The position numbers and the translations under genes are program-made. This document shows positions 50,801 to 61,400 of a DNA stretch of 64,000 bases, piece by piece; position 1 is the stretch's first letter; the number at the start of each line of letters is the position of its first letter. The stretch spans positions 664,831 to 728,830 of the forward strand of contig NW_019091433.1 of the NCBI RefSeq assembly GCF_001949145.1. Reading direction: 5' to 3'. Origin of the DNA: Acanthaster planci. Its lineage: Eukaryota > Echinodermata > Asteroidea > Valvatida > Acanthasteridae. The notes under the pieces were generated by a model. That model saw only the letters and a program-made list of their open reading frames with translations, was not told where the DNA came from and made no database searches.

Positions 50801-53800
50801 CAGAAGGACGGTATGCTCTCAGAATAGTCCACCCCGTAACCTTTACTCTGTGTACTTACCCTCTGCTAATGGATAGGTCATTGGCTGTCAGAAGTGAAGT
50901 CACTGTCCTCTATATTGAGTCATAGATTTGTAAATTTTTTTCAGTGATAGGAGCAGCTGAGGTTGGTTCCCTCCACACATTCCCAAAGGAGAATTCGGGA
51001 ACCAGTGCTTGGCTTCCCTTGCATGATCAGCTCAGAATGGCCAATGAGCTACCCAGATTTTTCATAAGGAAATCAGTAGTTTCTATCTTTTGATCTGAAT
51101 CACATTTCCCTTTTCTTAAAGTGACAATGCATGCAACTACTAACTAGTGCTTGCTGGTCACCTGTGACATAAGTTTTTACTTGGAGCTCAAAGTTAATGT
51201 CACCATTTCTTTTGTTTAAAACCTTTCACCTTAATGGATTTTAGGGGCTGTGCTAACCATAGTGTGATGAGTTTCACTGTAGGGTTCTGAACAGGGTCTC
51301 AGCTTTCTACATGTATGTGTGAAAATAATCAGCATATTGAAAAGTGTTCAGTCAAATGTGAAATATTGCTAGCAGGCAGTCACACATTGTGAAAAGATTA
51401 ATTGCATAGACTTGGGCGCCAGAATAATTTGATTTAGTGGTACATCGAGGGTGAAATACGGGCGATTCACAATAGTGCGCCACCAAGAGTTTGCAGTGCG
51501 TTGGCCAATCAATGCACAAAATCTGTCGACCCAACGCACGTTTGGAAGGGGACAACAGATTTCGTGCACTGCGACACATTGCAAACTCTTGGAGGCGCAC
51601 TATTGTGAATCGTCCTTATTGATGATGGCTCGTATCAATGTGTTGGATTATAATTGTGAATAGAGGACTGCCACAAATCTGAGTGTAGTGATTCGCAACT
51701 TTCACTTGTTTGCTTACTCAGGCAACAAGGCAAGTTATTGGTCCATGCTACGAGCTTGCGGATTGGCCAGTCAGAGGGTTTGTCTTCCAGGTCAGAGGTC
51801 ACACATTACAAGAAACTGCAAGGTATGTATTTTCTTCAGGTGTCAGAAATTGAGATGAAATGGCGCTTGTCAAAGACTGTGTTCGATTATAAATAGAGAA
51901 ACTGACAGAATGAAAATATAAAAATGACTTGGAGATATTGATACAGTTATTAAACCTACAGAGAAAGTGAGCTATTCTATTTTAATTTGTGTTATTTATT
52001 ATAGGTTGAGAGAACAATTTTCAGCTGTCTAAATGTCAGTAAAACAAATTATTGTTCAAATACTTGGTTTTGAGATGGTACCAATGTTAAACTGGTGTGA
52101 TTTGATACCTTCTGGTATTCTATCACTTTGAAGTAAATAGAAGTATCGTTTAAAATGGGTCATGAGACCCCAAAGTGTTTTTTTTTTCATACTACACACA
52201 ACTGACAGACACAGCCAACTTTTCGGGGGCCTGAATTGGCCTAGGGGTACCCCCGAAATTTGGGATTTTGCGTATGTCATCTGTTATGGCCTCTAATGGC
52301 CCTCTAAGGGGTGAGGCTAAATTATGAGGCTTTTTACGTTGTTTGGAAGGAAGGGAAATCAATTATTTCTCTTTTGCTCTTTATATTAAAAAAAGTTCCC
52401 TTTTGGGAGAGCTGTGAGCCTTGCTGGCCCCGCCCTTTCGATCCACGAATTTTGTTGGAGCTGAAACTTCAACAAGGTTGTTGTTAAGCACCTGTCCACG
52501 GATTTACAGTTATTCTTTTGTGTGAGATGAAAAGAAAAGGCGTGAAAGACATTCTACATTCCATGTTTAAAAATTGCTCATCTGTTGTTTATTTTCCAGG
52601 TCCGTTCAAAGAGTGGCGTCCATATTGCAGCAAAATGAGATTGCCCACAATGTGTTCATCACTCGGGGATGTGCCTTAGGCGATGAAAGTATAACAATGG
52701 AACAAACTGTCCGCATTGTCTTATGGCCAAGAAAGTCTTATCTTGGTAAGAGCAATATATAGACAAATTTAATAGTATTTCAGTGGACATTCTGTATGAT
52801 TTGGGTGGAAAATGTTGACTTTTGACATTGGCATTTTCAGTTGACATTCCTAACAGATATAATCTTCCAACCAGGTGCAAAGACAGATAAGGCAGGTGCC
52901 TCCATTGGATTCAATGTTGCAGTGTGCGAGCTGGCTGGCCATTTACCTGTCTATAGTAAGTATGATTGTTGCCTGATTTTTATTAAGCAGGGCTTGTACA
53001 GTCCTTGGAAATCCTTGAATTAAAAAAAAAACTTGTAAGGACATTAAAGCACTGGAAAATAGATTTTTTGTGAATTAATGTGGTGATGGGTTTTAAACAC
53101 GCTGTCAACTGGTGAAGTTGACCGGTTACTTTTGCCGGTTACTTGGATGGGGAAAAATGTTGCCACCAATAGTGGATCCATATCTCAGGATGAGCCAACC
53201 TTCTCACTTGGCACAGATTAAATGATCCAACATCAGTTGATGTTATGTACAAGTCAGTGTTTGACTAGATTTCAGTCCTTGAGAATGAGATTTTTTAGAC
53301 TTTTTGAATTTAGAGCTGTTCCGAGTGTGTGAGCCCTGATTAAGCTGCTTACCAGAAAATACTGCTTGCCAAATTTTTGTGCCAAGTGAATAAATTTATT
53401 TAAATTTAAAAATTTTTATTTAGCTGAATACCAGCTAAATATTTAGCTGATTACCAGCTATATGACATCTTGGCTGGTAACGTGTTTTAGAGAGCATGCA
53501 TTTGGGTGCTGATGCGCTCCTTGAAACCATATTTTCGAGCCACCAAGCCTAAGAATGATCCGGCTTAACCCTAACACTCCTCAGTCCTCCAACAGGTGAA
53601 GGATTGAGGAGGGTTAGGGTTAATCCTACTTGGCCCCAATCTGGCCACAGATGTGAATTGTACTTGGTGTAGTAGATTCCTTGTTTTTGCTCTAACGTCT
53701 TGGATCCTTAAGGTTCCATCGGGAGAGTTTGTTTTTCTGAGACCAAGAGTGATGGAACCCAGTCGGTTTTACTTTGCAGTGGCCTCGACCAATAACTGTC

Positions 53801-54081
53801 ACAACTTTTTTTGTCAAGACAGTATTGTCCTTTGTGGCCGCAATGATTGTATGACTATATTGTCATCAAACTGGCATTGATGTATTCCCGTGCACGGGCT
53901 GGTGCATCTTTTGACGTCACAGTTTCACAAAATGCCACTTCTTCACAATTTGCTCGCAGCCAAGGAATATTTCAATGAGGTGACAGAAGAAGGAGTTGTG
54001 CAGTGCCTACAGAAAGCATCGCTGTCCTCAGAGGAGTTTGAAGAGTTGAAACACAGGGTTCGGTCTGTATTCCAGAAATGA
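47805..54081 (+). CDS. GDPGP1: GDP-D-glucose phosphorylase 1
   Basis: Ten exons: 47805-47888, 48355-48471, 49304-49411, 49807-49977, 50534-50592, 50708-50810, 51722-51822, 52600-52745, 52875-52955, 53960-54081. Phases agree and give 363 residues, near the usual length of this family. The enzyme cleaves GDP-glucose with phosphate to GDP and glucose 1-phosphate, thought to remove a faulty nucleotide sugar in the cytosol. Diagnostic features are FRYKLDKLQTKIVPG and FNPDIFNFTKV in the N-terminal half, INVSPLEY, and the HIT-superfamily active-site motif NHQHFHGYYL (HxHxH, exon 50708-50810), followed by NEIAHNVFITRG, VILWPRKS-like IVLWPRKS and FNVAVCELAGHLPVY. The middle His of HxHxH is the expected nucleophile. 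A TTAA-type MITE, a TA-type MITE and a minisatellite lie in its introns. It is convergent with EXO1. The first exon (28 residues) is the least certain part. Confidence 0.93.
48515..49072 (+). mobile_element. TTAA-flanked MITE (piggyBac-like), copy 1
   Basis: The left end reads TTAACCACATCCTGCCGGGG and the right end, reverse complemented, TTAACCACTTGCTGCCGGGT. TTAA target sites and terminal inverted repeats without a transposase fit a non-autonomous piggyBac-type element of 558 bp. It lies in the GDPGP1 intron after exon 48355-48471. A related, inverted copy is at 62437-63031. Confidence 0.85.
49580..49806 (+). repeat. Minisatellite abutting a GDPGP1 splice acceptor
   Basis: About ten degenerate units of about 21 bp with consensus GGTGTTGTCTTTACACTTCA run up to the acceptor at 49806. 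Most units end in a pyrimidine-rich stretch followed by CAG|GTG, the same as the true junction CACTGCAG|GTGCTATTTG. The real exon start is in register with the array. Confidence 0.85.
51457..51618. mobile_element. TA-flanked foldback MITE, 162 bp
   Basis: The left end TACGGGCGATTCACAATAGT and the reverse-complemented right end TAAGGACGATTCACAATAGT continue pairing for about 40 bp (GCGCC, CCAAGAGTTTGCA). The inner part pairs too (GCACAAAATCTGT with ACAGATTTCGTGC), so nearly the whole element folds on itself. TA at both ends fits a Tc1/mariner-type target site. It lies in the GDPGP1 intron before exon 51722-51822. Confidence 0.88.
52956..53959. other. GDPGP1 last intron
   Basis: No exon or gene was seen. 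It contains AT-rich GCTGATTACCAGCTA-like repeats at 53400-53470 and a palindrome at 53565-53623. Confidence 0.6.
53565..53623. repeat. TTAACCCTAAC-ended inverted repeat
   Basis: TTAACCCTAACACTCCTCAG pairs with the right arm (TGAGGAGGGTTAGGGTTAA) around a loop containing CCTCCAACAGGTGAAGG. TTAA ends suggest a tiny foldback element or excision remnant. Confidence 0.75.
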
Positions 54082-54610
54082 GCAGCATTCCACTTGGTTG
54101 GACCTCAGGTATCTCAGAGGGTTAGAGATTTATGCTCATCATTTATTGTCATTCCACACTACACCATATTTTGTCAGGTATACTCTTGCTACTGATCTGT
54201 ATAGAGAAAACCAGGACATTTGTTTTTAATCTAGTTTTTTAAGTGGATTCGTCCTACCCTAATGTCAAATGGTCCATTGCTATGGTAAAGCACTTGCACT
54301 GAAGTGGAGGAATTTTTTTCTTCACTGCTTTGAATTTTAAAATTTTCAAGCCTGTGTTGTTCACTATGGTGCAGAAATTGGCTTTGCACGAACAAAACGA
54401 AAGCCAAAACCCACGGAAACAATATGGCCTTGTCGCCACACGAATTCCACCTATTCTTTCCACTGAAAATGAACCTGACACTGACTAGACAGCACTTTTT
54501 CTGATGAAAACAACTTCCGTATTCAGTATTGTAACAAAATTCCTGATGGATTCAGCCAGTAAAAAAAATTGGATTCAAAGGCAGTAAAAAGATGAGCCAC
54601 TCAAATTAAA

Positions 54611-54616
54611 AATAAA
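54611..54616 (+). terminator. Candidate GDPGP1 polyadenylation signal
   Basis: AATAAA about 530 bp after the GDPGP1 stop codon. Another similar word (GGAATAAATGG) lies at about 54700. Without transcripts the choice is uncertain. Confidence 0.4.
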
Positions 54617-57220
54617 AGCCTGAAACAAGTGAATAACCAATGCCTCGCTGCACAGGAATTTTCAGCGACTGCATTTGTTTGGAAAACAAATATTTATGAA
54701 AGGAATAAATGGCAATATAAATATCAATAGAATCATTGAGCCAAATTCTTCCCGCTCTTAAATGGGATGAAACCAGGCTGTGCAACCTGTGTGGTTTTGC
54801 ATTTTAGCCAATTTGAAATCAAGTCTTTAATTACTAGAACTTCTGTGTCAAGATGCCTTCCTCCCAGAGATGGACCTGTTAAAAAATATCCTGGCCGCGT
54901 GCGCAAGAACATACAAAGAAATGGCTGGAGTGGATTGGTCCACGTCTAACACAAGCCAGTACAAAATTTTCATGCTGGACAACCCTTGTCATGCTTCAAG
55001 ACGACTATCTCTGCTTGTTTGAACTCTCTGGGCAAACTTGCACCTTGGAGGGACTTCTTTTTCGTGAGCTGTTCACATACCAGCTGCAAAGATTTTTCAA
55101 AAGGCCAAACATCAACTACACACTGTTGATTTAGGTTAAGGTTATTAAAAACTGTGTCCTTTTACAAACGTATACATTAATTTAAACACCATCTTGGGGC
55201 TTACTAAGTGATGTCTGAGGGTTTCTGAAAGAAAATCTACTATACGTGTATTACTGTAGTCATGAACTGGGCCAGGAAGTCAAACCAAATGTCTTCAGTG
55301 GCACAGATTTGTACCTCATTGTCGCCTGTCAGACAAACCTTGACACCTCATAAAAACATTGTCAGCCAGCCCTACCAATTAAAGAAGGTTTGTTGAATAA
55401 TGTGAACCTTTACGTTGGTTCACCGTTTTGTGCTGGCAATGCCTGCCTCAGTGCATATTCATGGGAGGTCTTTTGTCCAGTTCACAAATATGAAATTGTT
55501 GAAGATGAATAAGGAAGATCGAGTGTGAGATAACTGGGCCTCATAAAGCCATCAGTCTGTGAAATCTTTTGTCCAAAATAGCAACTTTTTGCAGTTCAGG
55601 TTCCAAAACCAATTCCAATGTAACTGTTCACAGACGCTGACCTTTATGCATTGACAAATTTTACCCAGAACTTTCGATTTTTGAAAAACATTTTATTGTG
55701 GATTAGTATCAAGTATGCATCACAGGGTGGCTCAGTGAAAACTTAACACCTTTTCAGGGACAGATCTTGCACAATTGGACAGATACGTAAAATTATTTAC
55801 AAATACATGTACTTCTGAACATCTTTGACGTAGATTATCACTGCTGAAAATGATTTTGCTCAGGTGGGGAAATATGGCCCTTTACAGAAAAAAATGGTCA
55901 GACAAATTTTGTCTTGTGGCAATCATGCTTGATGCCGAGATCCACACGTTAGCCTTTGCAGTCCTTGGAATATCTCATACCAAATTTTACCGATCTTCCC
56001 AGTTTTGAAAAATCTGCTACTTAAAAATGTGTCTACAGTTTTCTGAACTATGCTGTGCTTCAAAGTTTTAATACTTTCCCTGTAAACTCTAGGCATTTTA
56101 AAAACACTGGCCACAGAGCATTGCAGAAATGTTTGCGATCCTGGGGCTTTTCATTTTCTGCTTTAAGAAAACTTAATTCAAAAGGCCTCCAAGGCTTTTT
56201 GTTGACTTGTTTAGTACTGCTAAAACCGAAGAGTATTTATTGTATTAACCTTTTAATTTTACTTACATTTTCTTCATCTAAAATATTTTGACGGCCCATT
56301 GTTTCAGTGAAGATACACCTGTTGCACTTAGGCACACAGGTATGCATATGTTCTTTTTGGGTCATTTTATAAATTACTCTTGTAGGAACAACTTTTATGT
56401 TGGATACAGGATACATTTTATAATTGATGGCCCTAGATGTATGTACATTGTATATTAAAAAATTACTTCTAGCTTATTTTGTCTCAGCATTTTTCATTCT
56501 TTTCCCTGGCTAGACTGTGTGGATTCTCTGACCAGGTTTTGCTGGCTATGATCGTCATTTGGAGTTTGCCATTTGATTAAAATTCAACAACACAAACAGA
56601 AATACTTATTTTTTGAGCATTTTCAAAATAATCTTTGCACTGATAACAAAAACAAGTTGAACCTGGAAAAGCATTAGAGATCTGAAGTACTTGCCAAACA
56701 CAGAAGTGAATACAATACTTTTTGTGCTAAAATGATTTAAATAATGTTACAAATTCAGAATGGCTGTATATTTGTTTGGCTTGTCCTGTGCATTTCAAAT
56801 ATCTCTCTTATAACCAACCTGACAAGTAACGAAATCCCTGATTTCTACATGCGATTGCAAAAAGGAAAACTCCTCAGCAATCTGGAAATACTGAAGTCAT
56901 GTAGTGCACTGCCAAGTTAGGACCACGGCAAAATTTTCACCGAGAAACTATTTTATGTCAGCAAGAGCTGCAGTTAATCAATGAAGAGCACATTTGCACA
57001 TCACTTGTGAGTTTGTGACTTGCTATTACATGTTTCTCTCGGCATACATTGAACCCATGCATAGATGTATAGTACAAGCTCAGAGACTGACATATAGCGT
57101 GGAATTACAGCAACATATATCTAAAAGTTCAAAGGAGAATAATCCTTGAATGGAGCACCTTTTTTGTTAGACTCTGCATTAATTAAGAGCTGTATGGTTG
57201 GGAAGGCCTGTCAAAATTAT

Positions 57221-57505
57221 CCCAGTTTCCACCTCTTGAGGGCGACATTTCACCACCAAAGATCATATAGGCCCGCATAGTGGCACAAGGTGGACAACTT
57301 CACTGTGAATATGCGTAAAACGTTATCCCATGGGCGCCATTTGGGTAGGAATACCGTGGCAGGCACGCACACCCAGTATGCCTGCCCCTATGGCATTCAC
57401 ACTCAAATGGCAGCCATGGGTGATAACGCCTTTTTGGCTGAGTTCTCCACCTTACGCCGCTATGCGGTGCTATACAATCTTTGGTCACCACCTGCGTGGA
57501 ACTGG
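57221..57505. mobile_element. Long imperfect foldback, about 285 bp
   Basis: The arms are about 140 nt each, centred near 57369. Paired words, left and right: CCAGTTTCCAC / GTGGAACTGG, AAAGATCATATAG / CTATACAATCTTT, CCGCATAGTGG / CCGCTATGCGG, AAGGTGG / CCACCTT, GTTATCCCATGG / CCATGGGTGATAAC, GTGGCAGGC / GCCTGCCCC. It looks like a MITE. No target-site duplication was recognised. Confidence 0.8.
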
Positions 57506-58443
57506 AGAGTCTCCACTGTTCACTGGAATATGTTTCGTTGGACACGTACAATTCCCTTGCTGCAGAGACTGTTATCGCTCTCAGGTGTCACGTCACAAAT
57601 GATGTTCTGTTTGGAGGGTGACAGAGGTAGTGTGGAATTGGGATCTTTCCTTTGCTCACTGCAACAAACAACAAAGCACAGTTTCCAGTAATCCTGACAG
57701 TCTTGAGTCCTCGAACAGGTGAAGGAGGTCAAATCTGCAGTTTTGGGGTCCCCTTTTAAATGGTGGGAATATGATTTTGAAGGGAAGTAGTGGGTTTGCA
57801 ATGTTTCAGTTAGATATGGGACACCATGAATTCTTAAAGACCTGTTGAGTAAAGTTGGAAAAGTTCTCAAAAGTGCACTTTTCGGTGATAGGCAAGGTAT
57901 AAACCTTTCCGATGATGCCATATTGAACTTCCTTCGAAAGGTATGATATTCACTAACCCCTTTATTTGCATGTGTTGGTTGAACAGGCACTTAATGTGTG
58001 TGTACGACCTGCCCATGGGCGTGGCATCACCGCAGTAATAGCTTCCAGTTTGGCTCACCAGAATGGTCAACGAAATTCCCTCATCTTGGCGAGATTGCTT
58101 GAATTGCTTGAGACAATGTAGTTTGAATGTCCAGCAGATGTTCACATAATGATATCCATTTAATCGGGGTGAAGTAATGATTGATTAGGTCCAAGACAGT
58201 CAATTTTTGTCACATGAGAAAGAACGGAAGAAAACAAAGGGTCCCCTGAAAGTGCTGAAGTCCCAAAAATATTAAGAGACTTTTAAATACAGGCAAAATG
58301 AAACAGAAACCACACACACAACAAAAAATGGCCAAAATGACTCACTAACACTCTGGAACCTGACTCTGGTTTTGTTGTGTATTTGGATTTTGCACTCCCT
58401 ATTCCTCCCCCCCCCCAAAAAAAAATTGGAGATCAAGGAAAAA

Positions 58444-61400
58444 TTAAAACAGGCATTTCGAAAGAGTGACACTTTCTGACTTTGTTGAATGCACCAACCT
58501 GCTTTTCTTCATGAATGCAAACAGTGTCTGCTGTCTGGTACCACTGACTCTATTCTCATCTGCCTTTGGAGTTGGCTTGCTTCTCTGGCGTCTGGACAGA
58601 CCTGAAGCCTTGCACTGGCTAAGCTTGGTAGAGTCTTCAGAGACACAAGCAATACCACAGGAGGGAAGTATTGTAAAATATTTGCTGGTTTACAATAAAA
58701 TTACAACTCTTCAAGCATAGTTGTGATATACTAACTAGAACATGAAATTTCATATTCAGATTTCAAAAGAATTTCCGCATTTATCCCATATTCTGAAGAC
58801 CTGCAATCCACTGACACCAAGTATTGTATGTCACATAATAGAATGGTTTCTTCAAACAGCAATAAATGCATTCACTTTTTAAGTTTTTGAAGTGATGTCC
58901 GAGGAGTGCAGGCAATAGACTGTCATAGCCAGCTATTGAATTCTCAAAAGGGAAGACACTTGAGTTTGCATGGATTATTGGAAAGCCTTCATAAAAAAAA
59001 ACTGACTTTCAAATCTTCTTAAAATGTGGACTCAGTTACGATGGATTCTGATAGAAACTTTTAATGCCAGATTTCCAGCTAGACAAAGGCCAACATGCCA
59101 CCTTGATTCATCCAGTAACAAATGATGACAAACCCCACAAACACTGACCTGGTTGAAGTTTAGGAAAGACAGGAAGTGTCGGTGTGTCTCCCAAGTCAGA
59201 ACTGCTCTTCACCTGGTGGATTTTTGATCAAGATTACAGTTTACTTTAGGTTTGGAGATAAAAATCGGTCTACACTCTAAAGTCCCATATTAAAATACTT
59301 TGGTTTGGTGAAATTTTTCTCAACGGAATTAACTTAAATTCTTCATACTTATGAAATCACTGAAATGCAATGGTTCCTCAAATACGTTCTGGCACTGTAG
59401 CCCGGAAGAAAAGACAAATTTCTGGTTTTAGATGTTGGTGGAAAATCCCGGATTGATACTCAAGAGAGGAATTGAAAACCCAATTTGCATATTGGCCTGC
59501 ATGGAATTTGAACCTGGGTCACAGAGGTAGGAGAGGACAGCACCGATGAAAAGTCAACTTGACTTTCCTTATGGGCTCTCTGTGTCTGGGTGGCGCCATC
59601 CCAAGCAAGGACACTCTAGATGCAATTTTCTTGACATGAAAGTCCCAATGCTTCACAGCCACACCAAACGGAAAGTGTGTTCATTGTACAGGCATAGGCT
59701 AAATGCCATGCCACGCGATGTTATGAAAGCTCCTGCGTTTGCTAGGCAGAGTGAGCCAATCTGAATGGGTAATGGTGTCAGATCACTTTCTGTCGACATT
59801 AAGCCGAACAAAAACCCAAAAAATGAGGGTTACTGTCCTCCTACAACCTATAAAACACCATTATACTGGCACTCTTACAAGCCGTTCGGCCTGAGGTCAG
59901 TCATTTCCTGAGTCCTCGCTTCTGATTAGAGTCCCACAAACCAATTTAACTGGATAATTGGAAAAACTGCTCTGACAGAAACTCTCCATAACATTTGCAA
60001 GCCAACAGTTTTGATCATGTCTTTTGTAAATGAGAAATATTGAAAGTTCAAACTTCTCAAAAACAAGGTATACATGTATTTTGCTGGAAACTAATCAATC
60101 TTCCTCTCAAAAGAAAGAAATTTGATATTTGATTAATTAGTCAGTTATAAGGGCTACATGCAACCAAACAAAGTCAATTGATTATACCTTTATCTTCCTG
60201 GTAGAAGTGTCTGGTTTGGGTTTTTGTGTTGGAGGTACATTCTCTGAGGTCAGATCAATGAATTCTTCCTCCTTGTGGACCAACAATGATGCTGTTTCCT
60301 TCCCTTGGCTTTCTGGAGATGCAGATTCTGAACGTTCAGAAGATGTCGTGTCTCTTACATTCTCTGTCTGATTTTGCAAATCACCATCTGAGTTCTGAGT
60401 ACTGCCAAGAGCGTCAGTTACGACGTCCAAGTCAAATTTTTGGCTTGAGGAAACATCCTCACAAGAATGCCCATGGTTTATCCTAAGATGTTCCTCTCTT
60501 CCTGCGGATCCACTGAAACGGTTACTCTGCCTTGGTGTCTCTCCACTCGTATCTACAATATCATCTTGATCCACTTGTGATGGGTTTATCTCTTGCTGGA
60601 AGTGCATCTTTGAGTTGTTCTCCTCACGGCTAGTTTGGTCACTGAACTGACTGAGGGTGAGTGAATCAGTGTCAATGCTGTACAAATTGCTCTCCTGGGA
60701 TTCCAAGCTCATTGAATTGCTTCCCTGAGACATACTCTCCTGGGAGGACCCTGCATCATTTGAGCCCTCCTGGCTATGGGTGTTGCTAGACTCAAGCTTC
60801 AGCGTAGCCGTCTGCCTCCTGAAGTCGCTCAGACTTCTGAAAGTCCCCTTCCTCCGCTCGTCCGTAGAAGTGGCTACTGACGCCCTTCTTCTAGTCCAAC
60901 TGAACGCTCCTGTCCTGCTCTTGGTAACTGTCATCACTGAGGTACGGAAGCTCTCCTGAGAGCTGACCTGATTTGATTTCGACTCCAACTCTGGCTGCGA
61001 ATCCCTACTAAGTTCCTGAGATCCCGATGGGTGGTTTCTGATGGTCTCTTTAGTTAGCGAGGTAGACGAGGCTTTAGAGCTCTGACTAAATGGCAACGCA
61101 GGTGCTGACGTGGCTCTTTGAAAACGCTGCAGCTTGTTCAAGGCTGACGCTTCAAACCCTGTTTCCACCTCCGAGTAAATCATACTGCTTGTATTCTCTG
61201 TAACCGATGTTGCATCATCTTCATTAGTTTCATCTAGAGAATCACCAGTCTCCAAGACAGAGGGTGATGGGCTATTAACAGACAAAGAGTCCTTCACAAG
61301 GTTACTTTCATCAGGTTTTGCTGTCTCCTCTTGCATTTTTAGGTTTGGTGCCATGAAAAATCTATAAGAAATGAAAAATACAATTTTCATTAGTGGCAAG

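Larger units (their letters stand above)
54082..58443. other. Convergent intergenic region GDPGP1/EXO1
   Basis: It should hold the two 3' UTRs. No further gene was recognised. The 133-codon frame at 57290-57691 crosses the foldback at 57221-57505 and is not believed to be coding. TTTATT at 57961-57966 could be the EXO1 polyadenylation signal read on the minus strand. Confidence 0.5.

Noticed and set aside
57290-57691. 133-codon frame on the plus strand
   Set aside because: It crosses the foldback at 57221-57505 and has no splice context or recognisable domain.
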